Origin: Megalobrama amblycephala
Lineage: Eukaryota > Chordata > Actinopteri > Cypriniformes > Xenocyprididae
NCBI RefSeq assembly: GCF_018812025.1
Contig: NC_063044.1
Location: 40,880,243 to 40,944,242 of the forward strand
DNA length: 64,000 nt
Direction of reading: 5' to 3'
In this document: positions 1 to 11,165 of the stretch, one piece after another
Position numbering within the stretch: the first letter of the stretch is position 1
How the letters are laid out: each line of letters starts with the position of its first letter
The notes under the pieces: generated by a model
Database searches by the model: none
Told to the model about the DNA's origin: nothing
The model's input: only the letters and a program-made list of their open reading frames with translations
Program-made: the position numbers and the translations under genes

Positions 1-295
1 TGTCCAACAGCGACACCTGCAGGTAAAATTACAGCAGGAGGTCTCTGCCTCCCCTGAGCCCATTGAGTTTTAACAGACGCCCTAAAGTGGGCTGTGGGGT
101 TGGTGGGGTGTGATTGAGAATGAAGGGGTGAGAGGAGGCAATGCCTCCATTGCGCTATGATTGGTTTGTGCGATAAATCCTGCCTCTTGTTTCCATGTGC
201 ATTCGTGAATCAGTCACAGTTTTTAATGTGTATTTAACCAGGAAAATGACAATATTGAGTGTAACTGGGACATGAAAAAACATTTTTATATACAG
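1..295. other. Single-copy sequence, nothing recognised
   Basis: Mixed-composition sequence with no ORF of interest, no inverted repeat and no resemblance to the repeats elsewhere in the window. It ends where the AT-only tract begins. Confidence 0.5.
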
Positions 296-702
296 TGATT
301 TATATTATATTTTATATTATATATTATATATTATATTTTATATATTATATTTTATATATTATATATTATATTTTTATATTATATTTTATATATTATATTT
401 TTATATTTTATATATAATATATAATATAATATATAATATATAATATAATATAATATATAATATAATATATAATATATAATATAATATATATATATATATA
501 ATATAATATATAAAATATAATATATAATATAATATATAATATAATATAATATATTATATAATATAATATATAAATATAATATATAATATAACATATAATA
601 TATAATATAATATATATAATATAATATATAATATATAATATAATATATATATATATAATATATTATATAATATATAATATATAATATATAATATATAATA
701 TA

Positions 703-743
<41 letters not shown>

Positions 744-810
744 ATATAATATATTATATTTTATATATTTTATTTTATATATTATATTTTATATATTATA
801 TATTATAATC
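296..810. repeat. AT-only satellite-like tract (TATAT/TATTATAT variants)
   Basis: About 515 bp made almost entirely of A and T, built from short TATTATATTT and ATATAATATA words. The strand bias changes along it: roughly the first 110 bases are T-rich (TTTTATAT), the centre is A-rich (AATATA), and the last 60 are T-rich again. Long stretches are self-complementary. Apparent reading frames here encode only Tyr/Ile/Leu strings and are artefacts. Confidence 0.9.
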
Positions 811-814
811 TCTC

Positions 815-974
815 ATCACCGTGGTCCTTGAGTACCCCCAGCACTGCACAGTTTAGATCAATCAAACCCTAATCAAGCACATCTGATTCAACTCATCAGT
901 TCATGTCAAATAAAGAGAGACATCAAAAATGTGCAGTTTTGGGGGTACTCCAGGACCAGGGTTGGGAACCACTG
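815..974. mobile_element. hAT-type non-autonomous element, left end degraded
   Basis: The right end reads inward as a TIR whose part TGGGGGTACTCCAGGACC (about 940-957) is complementary, with one mismatch, to GGTCCTTGAGTACCCCCA at 823-840. The right tip (GGGTTGGGAACCACTG) is the kind of end seen in a very common fish hAT-like MITE; this recognition is from memory. The matching left tip is too mutated or truncated to place, and no target duplication can be called. Confidence 0.7.
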
Positions 975-1897
975 AAGTCCATTTGAAAGACCATTTGTGA
1001 GCAGTTACATCACTGTTTTTCTGCCAACACAATGTGCGCGCAACTGCAGTGGTAACAAGTGGAGAAGAACGGAAGAGATCCACTGAATAAGAGGGGAAAA
1101 AATGTCCGATGGATGTCAGAATTGGAATGCAAAAAGATGGTCGAAGATGCCTTTTAAATTGAAACATGTTTATGGTTGCAAACCTTTAAACGGACAGTGT
1201 GGACTGAAATCTGCTACAATTACTCTACTATTAAAGCATGAATTTGATGTAAACAGTAACTACGTTATTCACATATGCAGTTCATGGGGACATAATTTAT
1301 TATCCCTACATTTAAAGCATTAAATATTTATACCTGTAACATTTTACATAGTAATTAAACCTATAATATTTTTACCTCAATTGACTTTTTTTTTTGTTTT
1401 TTTTTTTTGTTTTTTGCAGAATTGTGATATAAACTCTCAATTGCGAGGGGGAAGTTCTGATTATTTTCTTTGTCTTTATTCCTCAAACTTAAATTGTATA
1501 TGTGTTTTTTCCACAGATGTTGATCATTTTGACTCAGTTTTGTGTGGTCTTGAGTTATGCATCAAGTTTATAATAATTAAAAGGAATATTTAATGTAAAC
1601 CTGTGGGCCATCAGGAGTCATCAGAACTTCATGGTGACTCTTCCAGCAAATGGGATTCCACACATACTGGGCAACCGGTAGCTGCTTTTCTTTCTCTTTC
1701 TCCAGTTAATAGACAGTTTATTTGTCTACAAAAGGTCTTTTGAATCCTGGAGAAAAAAAAATCATTGTTATCCGAAGGTTTCACTGGTTCTGTATGACCA
1801 GTGAATTATGGTTCAAATTGTGGTTTTACGTAGGCCTACATCAAATTTTGTTCCATTTTTAATGTTTCAGAATCTGTAACTGACTTTTTTGCCCCAC

Positions 1898-1899
<2 letters not shown>
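975..1899. other. AT-leaning single-copy sequence
   Basis: No gene signature. Homopolymer-rich T runs lie at about 1386-1417. Short open frames on both strands at 1102-1593 have no domain-like pattern and are probably chance. Confidence 0.4.
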
Positions 1900-1929
<30 letters not shown>

Positions 1930-1930
1930 C
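1900..1930. repeat. Poly-T tract
   Basis: An almost pure run of about 29 T. No LINE or SINE body was recognised next to it, so it is recorded as simple sequence. Confidence 0.8.
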
Positions 1931-1931
1931 T

Positions 1932-4790
1932 TTTGGACTGTCAATGCCAAGGATCATATAAAAGCTGGATCAATAAAACAAAAATTTGAATTCTTTATCA
2001 CACCTTAACCCTAGAATCCATAAAGGGGTTGTGATTAACTCACTTCTGGTGCTTATAATGACAGACACAGAAGCAGCCCTGATATGCTAAAGAGAGCTCA
2101 TTGAGTGTTTTGCACGGGACACTGTGTGTGTGGTCGTGCTTATGTCTGTTTGATGGCCGCTGTGCGGTGGAGACTCTGCTGTCTTTTCTCTCTGTTGGCT
2201 GGCTTCGTTTGATGCTCTACCTCTCTTATCTTGAGCCTGGCAAGGTTAATGAAGTGCTAGCACTCTTGGAGGAAGTAAAAATGAACTGACTAGCAGAGAC
2301 CAGAGGAAGCTTGGAGATGAAACGCACATCTTGGAGCGGCTCTAAGTGGCAATTTTGGTGAATTACTGAGACAATGAGAGGAGGAACGTCATCTTCTTAG
2401 ACACAACGACACTGGGTATCAGGAATGGTCGATTGGATCTCTTTAAACCCGGCTCATGTGGAATTACATTAGCATTTTAGCCTTGCTTGTAATATGATCT
2501 GTCACACCTCTTCGCCAGCCAGTGGTGGCGGGGCCGGGTGCTGTTTTTCTGGCATTGACAACCCACTCCTTCATTTTCTGGATTTTATGCGAAGTACGAT
2601 GGCTAATTGATTGTGTGGGCTGAAATATTCAGGAACAAACACAATGGGGAATCTTTTGCATTGAATTTGTGTTGATTAATCAACTTTAAATACTTAATTT
2701 TTTCCCTTTTTTTTTTTTTTTTTTCCTCTAAACTATGGCAGACACCTACTAACATTTAATGAGGTGGATGAATTAAGAATCATTTAGCGACTATGTCTTA
2801 TTCGCTGTGCATGTTTTTGACTTTGCCACCAAAGTCAATTCAGGAAAATGGTCATTTACTGTATGACTTCCAGCTTGGCTCTTGGGTGCTGCTTAAATAA
2901 AACAGAAATGGCTCATAATATGAGATTAATAGAAGGAAACATTGTGCTAATACTTTTGTTGCCCATAGCTCCCCCTTCCCCGTCCTTTCCATTTCCAATA
3001 TTCTAATGTCCCTTCGCATCTATATGCACTAATAGGTAAACATGAATCTGGAAGGTCTACATTCCAATGAATTAGCATATAAATGACTTCATCTTATACA
3101 AATAGAGCTCTTTTGCCCATAAGTCCCAGTGCTAAGCAAAAGATTGTGTATGTAAAATATGTCAGGGGAAAATGTAAATTAATCTGTCCCACTCATCGTT
3201 CAGTCTAATGAGAAAATGGTTTTACCTTTAACCCGACTTTTCTATTTCCAACGGCTCGCTGACATCACTTTCACCGATACGCGCCATAATTGTTTCAAGC
3301 GAACGTGCAGCAGCTGTCAATAACAAGCAGGTCTTTTTGGTACAAAGCCCGAATGGAAGAAACAAACAAAAGCTTCAGTATCGCGTTTCTATTTCATACT
3401 TTCGGAGCCAATAAGTCTGTCGCAGTCATGCCATTCTTCTGCTTATAAATATATGGATGGTAATAGTCTCCGACACAATAACATTCATACCACGCTGGCC
3501 GTCTCATTTAGCTTTTCATACTCACGGTTGTAATTAAGCCCGTACTTTTTACATGAATTCAAGCTATTTGTTACATAGCTAGAGCTAATATGTTAGAAGA
3601 GGCTTATCGAATTGGGTCAGCTAATTAAGCAATTAGCTTATTTCAGCTCAGTACTGACACTTTGCTAATCTAGGCCATTGTGCTCAGTGATATGCCAACA
3701 CTGAGGAAGTGTTAGTCTCTACCACAGCAGGGCTCTCTCTACCCTCTCGCTGGGAAGGGCTTTTCAAAGCCTTGCCTCCGCCATCAGCTCGCACTTTGAA
3801 TGACTACACACATCCTTCCACGTTAATACTCCCATTTCTCATGCAAATCCCTGGAATTGAATAGGTTGTTTATTGTGCAGTTAATATATTGAGACATTCA
3901 TGCGGTGTTGTTGGAGTGTTTGCTTTCTACATTTTTAGCTGTGTTAACACACGTGGAATCCCAGACAGATTACAGTGCGATAGTGCTAAAGCCCTGACGA
4001 ACGTCTGCTTCCGCGTGGCGTTCAAGGCGACCGCGGGCTTCGTTGCGCTCTAAAGTGTCGAGGTTTAATGATAAAACCCCAACGCCATCTGTAATTAGAA
4101 ATGGATCTTTCAAGTCACTTTTTCCACTTGGTCTGCTTTTGAGTATCTCGGGGATTTTATAAGCATTTGGAGAGCAAACAAACAGTTTGGGATGTGTGCT
4201 GTCCAAATAGTTTGATGGGAGTATGCTACGCGACCCACTGTATTGTCGTACGTTAAATTTAATTGGCCATGGCTCGCTGAAAAATGTTTTCTGTTCAGAT
4301 GTCTATCATGGAAAGAATGCTGTGAAGCGATGTTCGTTTAATGAATAAAGATTTGCAATTAGAGCCTATAGGCTAAGGAATGTGAGTCGAAGCTTGGAAA
4401 GCCTGTAATTATATCGCAATAAGCATCTCCTAGCTGCGTTCTTGTGTGAATGTGCAAAAGTGTGTTTGATGTGGAAAATAATTGCACTTTCAAGTTCAAA
4501 GCACACTATTACACCTTTATCAATTGGATTTATTTATTGCATGCCGTGCTCCTTGTGAAGTCTCATGCGTATTTCTTTTTTTTTTCATATTTGTTGTTGT
4601 TCCTGTAAACACACAAATGCAGGTTAAACTCATTTTAGTGTTGAAAATGCCTTGCTGAAGAGGCCAAGCGGCCTGTCTTGTTCACTAAAGCCATTAAATC
4701 GTGGTATGTATTAGAGTGTGTGCTAATTACAAAAGAGCTTAACCTCTTTATAGAGGAGGATAATGTTTGCTTGGTTGGAGAATGTTTTTG
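1932..4790. other. Single-copy block, candidate conserved non-coding DNA
   Basis: Nearly 2.9 kb without recognisable repeats apart from short T runs (2708-2724, 4576-4585). It is dense in ATTA/TAAT words, for example the TAATTAAGCAATTAG region near 3622-3637, and has an octamer-like ATGCAAAT at 3841-3848. This texture is typical of non-coding regulatory deserts around vertebrate developmental genes. That is inference; no alignment was possible. No frame longer than about 78 codons is open and none looks like an exon. Confidence 0.3.
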
Positions 4791-5063
4791 AATATTAGTA
4801 TGTATTGGGTTTTCACAATTTTATGAAAAATACTAAATATGCACTGCAAAACCTTTTTCTTTAATTACAATATTTGTTTTCCTGTTAAAAAATAAATAAA
4901 TAAATAATTAAATAAATAACCTATTTAAGTATTCGAATACTTAGCTTGATAAAGCAAAAGAGGAAAAATTATCAAAAAATATTAGCACTTTATTATAAAG
5001 AATGTTTTAAGTTTCTTTTATACTTTTTCTGTTCAGATATTTTGACTGGAAAATTAATAAATA

Positions 5064-5277
5064 TGTGACATTTCGCACAGGGATATTTGTAGCAGTAGGC
5101 AACAATACATTGTATGGGTCAATTTTTTTTTTCCCTTTATGCCAAAAATCATTAGGATATTAAGTAAAGATCGTGTTCCATGAAGATATTTTATACATTT
5201 TCTACCGTAAATATATCAAATTTATTTTTGTGAGTGGATATGCAGTGCTAATGACTTCATTTGGACAACTTTAAAGG

Positions 5278-5311
<34 letters not shown>

Positions 5312-5458
5312 CCACCCTCAGATTCCAGATTTCAAATATTGTCCTATCCTAACAAACCATATATCAACAGTAAGCTTATTTATTCAGCTTTCAGATGATA
5401 TATATATCTCAATTTCAAAAAATTGACCCTTATGAATGGTTTTGTGGTCCGGGGTCAC
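5064..5458. mobile_element. Palindromic MITE (GTGACCCTGGACCAC family), copy 1
   Basis: The right end (TTATGAATGGTTTTGTGGTC then CGGGGTCAC) matches the TIR of the better copy at 6090-6524. Most of the left TIR is missing: GTGAC is followed almost at once by the interior CGCACAGGGATATTTGTAGC. A T run at 5281-5311 interrupts the interior. Confidence 0.75.
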
Positions 5459-5502
5459 ACATAGTTGAGATTTTAGATACTGTTCAAAAGTTTGAGTCAG
5501 TA

Positions 5503-5756
5503 AGAAGATATTTTGTAAATTTCCTACCATAATGTATCAAATTTGATTTTTGTGAGTGGATATGCATTGCTAAGGACTTCATCTAGACAACTTAAATGCA
5601 AATTATTTATTTATTTTTCACCCTCAGATTCCAGATCTTCAAATAGTTGTATCTCATCCAAACATTGTCCTATCCTAACAAACCATACATCAATGGAAAG
5701 CTTAGTTATTCAGCTTTTTCAAAAAATTTATGACTGGTTTTGTGGTCCATGGTCAC
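5503..5756. mobile_element. Same MITE, left-truncated copy 2
   Basis: Begins inside the element at GAAGATATTTTGTAAATTTC and runs to the right TIR (TTATGACTGGTTTTGTGGTC, ending GTCAC). The same ~35-bp flank containing TACTGTTCAAAAGTTT follows copies 1, 2 and 3. It therefore arose by local duplication rather than by independent transposition. Confidence 0.75.
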
Positions 5757-5872
5757 ATACAGTTGAGATTTTTAGATACTGTTCAAAAGTTTTAATCAGT
5801 CAGGTTTGAAAAAAAAATTTTCTTTGAGCAGCAAATCATCATATTAGAATGATTTCTGAAGGATGTAGTAGT

Positions 5873-6612
5873 AATATGTATTGGGTTTTCACAATTTTAT
5901 GAAAAATACTAAATATTCACTGCAGAACATTTGCTTTAATTACAACATTTGCAATTAACCTATTTAAATATTTGAATAATTAGCTTGATAAAGCAAAAGA
6001 TTAAAAATGAGCAACAAATATTCAGAGAATGTTTTAAGTTCCTTTTTATACTTTTTCTGTTCAGATATTCTGACAGTAAAATTAGACACGTGACCCTGGA
6101 CCACAAAACCAGTCATAAGTCGCACGGGTATATTTGTAGCAATAGCCAACAATACATTGTATGGGTCAAAATTAATGATTTTTTTTATTTTTATTTTTTT
6201 ATGCCAAAAATCATTAGGATGTTAAGTAAAGATCATGTTCCATGAAGATATTTTGTAAATTTCCTACTGTAAATATATCAATTTATTTTTATGAGTGGAT
6301 ATGCGTTGCTAATGACTTCATTTGGACAACTTTAAAGGTGATTTTTCTCAATATTATTATTTTATTTATTTTGCACCCTCAGATTCCAGGTTTTCAAATA
6401 GTTGTATCTCGGCCAAATATTGTCCTATCAAATCATACATCAATGGAAAGCTTATTTATTCAGATGTATAAATCTCAATTTAAATAAATTGACCCTTATG
6501 ACTGGTTTTGTGGTCCAGGGTCACATATAGTTGGGATTTTAGATACTGTTCAAAAGTTTGAAAAACTGAATTAAATGTTTGAGCAGCAAATCATCATATT
6601 AGAATGGTTTCT
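5873..6612. repeat. Tandem duplication, copy 2
   Basis: Homologous to 4797-5872 but without the extra 300-bp internal unit. It carries the most complete MITE copy and ends in the AAATCATCATATTAGAATG segment that also ends copy 1 near 5850. Confidence 0.8.
6090..6524. mobile_element. Palindromic MITE (GTGACCCTGGACCAC family), complete copy
   Basis: About 435 bp with TIRs of roughly 30 bp: GTGACCCTGGACCACAAAAC at the left and its complement GTTTTGTGGTCCAGGGTCAC at the right, each continuing inward with CAGTCATAAG and its complement. No transposase. From memory this is a common cyprinid MITE; its superfamily was not determined. Confidence 0.85.
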
Positions 6613-6760
6613 GAAGGATCATGTGACACTGAAGACTGGAGTAATGATGCTGAAAATTCAGCTTTGACATCACAATGCTAAAATAGAGATTTTTTTAAAA
6701 AAAAAGTTTATTATTGTAATATTTCACAATATTACTGTTTTACCCCCAAACTTCTGAATG
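6543..6760. repeat. Interspersed repeat R (GTGACACTGAAGACTGG), fragment
   Basis: Contains GATCATGTGACACTGAAGAC and ATGATGCTGAAAATTCAGCT, the core of a repeat that recurs at about 10780, 18150, 41870 and 50270. No TIR or target duplication is visible in any copy. It is familiar as a very abundant cyprinid repeat, but I cannot name its class. Confidence 0.75.
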
Positions 6761-7092
6761 GTATATATTTTACATTTTTCAGCTGCAAGATAAGCCCTCT
6801 TAACGAAATGCCATTTATTTCCTCTTTCTCCCTGGGAACACGCAAATATCTCTAAATAAGCCCGAGTTCCAGAACTGTCCATACAATACCCAGAACCTTT
6901 TTCCAGTTTAGCTCCAAAACAAAAATGTGTAAAAGAGCTGCTCTTTACACTTCTAATTCATACTTCCCATATGATCAAACTAGCTTGTTATCAGTATGAC
7001 GCAATTCCCAATGGTATTTGATGTCATTAACATCAAATATAATGTGATACATCATTGTGTTGGGTGTTTTAAAGCTGTGTTTTTTCAGTGAA
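6761..7092. other. Single-copy sequence
   Basis: No repeat or gene signal recognised. Confidence 0.4.
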
Positions 7093-7162
7093 CAACAAAA
7101 GCCATCCTACAGGTTTGGAACAACATGAGGGTGAGTAAATGATTTATTTTTGTGGCCTATTC
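7093..7162. mobile_element. End fragment of a TTAA palindromic MITE
   Basis: CAGGTTTGGAACAACATGAG followed by GGTGAGTAAATGATT is the terminal part of the AGGGTTAGTTCACCC family. The tip is degenerate (CCTATTCCT) and is followed by TTAA. Confidence 0.7.
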
Positions 7163-10000
7163 CTTTAAAACTTGTATATCTTGCTTTTTGGTTGCTTGAC
7201 CTATCGAGACACACAAATGCTCAGAAGATGAAACGCAAACCAGTTCACCTGTGTTTTTAACACATGCTCTTTCAATTTTTTTTTTTTTTTTCCAGTGTCA
7301 GGGGTTTGATTTTCCATATAGACGGTCGGAGGCAGCCTACATGGGGGGTAAGTAGCCACAGCTGATCACAGAGGTGCAGGAGGACGCCTGCAGCAGGGGT
7401 AATACATAATGCGGGTCATTGCTCTGAGGTGACATTTATCACATGCTGTGCAATGATCTCCTTTTTGAATATGAGAGAGCGAGCGCCTCAGTCACACAAG
7501 TATGGTAATGCGTCCAATATGATCCACTTATTTCCCAAAAGCAGAACCGAATCCAACATGGCTGACTCGTGCTTCCCTTGAAAGCATTGATTTGACATGG
7601 CAGAGCGGCGCAAAGCCTGGTGAATGGATCATGCTTAAACACGCATCTGGCAGCTCTGTTTGGCTATGCAGAAAAAGGAGCGTACAGCATTTTCTTTTGT
7701 ACGAGTCAGGGGAACGGTTGTTTCTGTACATGCCCGCTACTGTACGAGGCCCAGAGCGCCATCTCTGTCCTCTCTTAAATCTCTCAGAGATTTCCCCACA
7801 GAAGCAACCTGATTTTCGAAAGTTTCCAAATCGGTTGTGATGGATTAAGTCGTTCCAGGCGGATCCGACACCGTTTAGCGCTTGGCAATGCGTAACGGTC
7901 ATTTTGATGATTAACGGCGGATTTTACTTCCCGAGGGACTGCGAATGCCGAGAAACCGGAGATATTCTGCTAGTGACCCTTTGACGGATCACACGTTCAA
8001 CACCATTATCATCAAAACTCCTCTCTTTTCCGCTCTCGCCTGCATTGTTAGTATTATAATGCCAAAAATGATCCATTCTGGTATACATGTAGGCCGCTGT
8101 ACCCCGAAGCCTAAGTGATAATAAGATTTTACTGACTAACCTGTGCGTTGTAGATATGAGATGTTCAATCATCTTGAAGTTGCTCTATTTAATAATCCAT
8201 CTGCCAATTAAGCCAGTCAGTGGTGTTGAGGCCCACAAAAGGTTAATAAGCCTCAGCTGCAGTGTGGTTATCCTGGGTAAATGTCACTTAGATGAGGGGC
8301 ACGCAGGGTCAAGATCTCCCTCCAGATCTAAATTTAATCACACCGCGTGTCCACTGGCCTCCTCTTCACCCTAATTAGTGGCTGGCCTGAGTCAGAGCGT
8401 GCGATCGGGTTCTCCTCACCCCCTCCACGCGCCTTGCACACGTGACCGCCTAACAAACTAACGCTCAAAGTCAAGCGCAAAGCCACCGGTGCCTTAATTG
8501 CCTGTTCGGGCCGAGGGTGTCTGTATCCTCGGAGGTTGTGAGATCATCAGTGGGATTTGGAACCATATGAGGTGGTAAATCTTGTAAGTCGTCGTGTTAG
8601 AGGTTTGTTTAGTTTGAAATGCATGATTGGACTCGCTCGGCTAACTTCATTAAAGACTTTGTCAGAGTAGTTAACGTGGGGAGCAGGGGTTAATGCTGCC
8701 ATATTGTTTGTTTGCTTGGTAGACGATGCCGCCGTGTGTATTTCTGCTCGCGATGTGCTACTGTACGTTCTATATGCGCTGTGGAGGAAACAGATGGACC
8801 TATTGCTTAAGTATTTAATTTCAAATATTAATATAAATTAGACGCAAAATGGGTAATCATTCTCCTGCCCTACAGAAATGATTAACATAATTCGGATAAA
8901 TAACCAGATGGCAGAATCACAGAATTGAGGTAGATTTATCTTAATTAATATCTTGAATCTACTTGGAGAAAGGTAAATGACTCCACCGGGGCCGGAGATG
9001 TGTGTTTATCTGTGAACCTCTCTTAAAGCGGGCCACGTAGTGGCTGCCGGGAGAAATGAACACACTCTTTCTTGGGATGCATGACACTCTCGCAGATTTT
9101 CTCTTTCTCCATCTCCGCCTCCATCCGCGGTTTTATAAGCCACACAACAGTGTCTGTTAAATCATTTCAGCCTAATGGATAGGAGATTTAGTGTAAGAAA
9201 AGTGCTGTGGAAACTTGCCCAGTAATCGCTGGCTTGTGCATACAGGTATATTAGAAGGTAAATCGCTTCTCTGCTCTTCAAATTGCGCAGAGGTCTTTAT
9301 CCTATCAGTTATTCTCTTCCAACTCGTGTATAGCAACTTTCCACGCACTTCCAGGCGGATGTGAAATTCCTTTATTCCATCTCATTGAAGCTTGTTATTT
9401 AAAATGTTAATCATCTTATGCTAGAACCGCACAATAGAGCCTAAATAAATTGATGTATTGGCGTATTTTTAAATTAATTCATTTGGTTTCCTACTGTGTT
9501 GCATAATTATACTTAAGTGCTTAATTACATATTTAAATGGTGCCTTCAATTACTCTGGCTTAATAAAATATCATTAGCATGTCTCCCAAGTTATAAGCTT
9601 CAGAGACATATATTAGTCTAGCAGCCTAAAAAATATTTGATTATGGACAGACAGGGGTTTGGCAATAACCCAGGTCCAATCTACAGTGAATCTCTGTTAA
9701 CATAGAAGCCGCTGCTCACATCAAAAATTGACATCGGAGTTAACAAACAATGTGAAATTTACATATTAATTAGCACTGGGTACTGTGGGCTGAATTTGAA
9801 TATCCACTCTCAGTCTCCGTGAAGTGTCTGTGTGCAGTCACACTGCCGCCGTGTGGAGGTGACTTCTGGATTTAATGGACCCCGGCTTCACCTGCACTGT
9901 CATTATCCAACATCTGCATTTAAAATAGCCAGCTTCAGCCACTTGTATGTAAATAAATATTGCCCACAGCTAGAACTTTCACCATTTTTTTAGAGCGCAA
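7163..10000. other. Single-copy block, candidate conserved non-coding DNA
   Basis: About 2.8 kb with only short homopolymers (T run 7279-7291). Motif-rich passages include a GTGCCTTAATTGCC word near 8489 and many TAATTA/ATTAATTA words at 8800-9600. Overlapping ORFs on both strands at 7439-8374 have no recognisable domain and appear to reflect local composition. No paired splice sites with an open, biased frame were found. Confidence 0.3.
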
Positions 10001-10779
10001 AGGTTTACATTGTTCCACAGAGTACCTTTTCACTTTTTTTTTTTAAGCTGACATTTTTCAAAAAGAAAAGAAAAAAATAAGATCTGAATGAGAGGGATAT
10101 TGACATATTAATATTACAAATATAACACTGTCTTGATTATAACGTCCTTTATATAATTAAAATTAAGGACATGTTTACAATAAAACATTTCAAAAAATAA
10201 CTATTGTACATTGCATCAAATCACATTCTGTCAGAATGCTGTATATTACATGTACTGTACAACATACTGAATCCGTTACTTTGTCATGTGACCTATAACG
10301 CCAGCCCTCTCGCTGTTTCCCACCATTTACAAATACAGCTCTGACTTTCCCATGGCCTCATACAATAGTAAAGTGCCCATCAGAAGCACACTTCAGAATC
10401 ACTGCAGATGTAGTAGGTCATTAGAGTTTTTTTTTTTTTTTTTTTGTCTAGTTTTATGAATATTGCATAATCTGCCATACTATTAATTCTACATATTGCT
10501 TTTTACATTTCGCCTACTGTTTTTAGTGTATGAATAGACGTATTCGGATCCAGGGAGATTCCCTGGCATAAAAGAGTGTTGCACTAAAAATAATGAATCC
10601 GCCATGATGGTTTGACGTCACAGTTGTTGCAATATAGTGAATTTTAGAAGCACTGTATTGACCAATTAGAAGCCAGGACTGGAATGGTCCTTTTTGTAGT
10701 GTAACATCAATTTTAATTGCCAAAGATTTAGATGGCAGACTCAAAGGGTTTACAAAGACAATGCAATTAAAATCAGTAT
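10001..10779. other. AT-leaning single-copy sequence
   Basis: Contains T runs (10037-10044, 10427-10445) and no recognisable element or gene. Confidence 0.4.
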
Positions 10780-11165
10780 GATCATAAAGAAAAAAGTTTT
10801 ACATTGTCACCACAAAAGACTTCTATTTCAATTAACTGCTGTTGATTTGAACTTTCCATTCATTGAAATCCTAAAAAAAAAAGTTTCTACAAAAAAAGTA
10901 AGCAGCACAACCATTTTCTACATTGATAATAATAAGAAATGTTTCTTGAGCACTAAATCATCATCATAGAATGATTTTCTGAAGGATCATGTGACACTGA
11001 AGACTGGATTAATGATGCTGAAAATTCAGCTTTGCCATCACAGGAATAAATTACATTTTAAAATATATTAACACAGAAAACTGCTATTTTAACTGTAATA
11101 CTATTTCACAATATTACAGTTTTATAGTAATTTGATCAAAAATAAACTCAGTTTTGATGAGCATA
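10780..11165. repeat. Interspersed repeat R, long copy
   Basis: One of the longer copies in the window. It includes TTCTATTTCAATTAACTGCT, CATTGATAATAATAAGAAAT, GATCATGTGACACTGAAGAC and the CACAATATTACAGTTTTA tail, in the same order as at 41870-42210 and 50270-50575. Confidence 0.8.

Larger units (their letters stand above)
4797..5872. repeat. Tandem duplication, copy 1 (~1.08 kb)
   Basis: The stretch beginning TGTATTGGGTTTTCAC at 4801 recurs at 5877, an offset of 1076. The match continues through TTAGCTTGATAAAGCAAA and CTTTTTCTGTTCAGATATT and then through a shared MITE. Copy 1 holds an extra internal repeat of about 300 bp (5503-5800, similar to about 5190-5500), so it is longer than copy 2. 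The copies differ by many substitutions and small indels, so the duplication is old. Confidence 0.8.

Noticed and set aside
379..594. Tyr/Ile/Leu-rich open frames in TA tracts (also at 21155-21493, 23935-24322, 48473-48655, 50456-50802)
   Set aside because: They translate simple TA or TATAAT repeats and have no coding meaning.
5064..6524. Three independent transposition events of one MITE
   Set aside because: Shared flanks and the 1076-bp offset show local tandem duplication instead.
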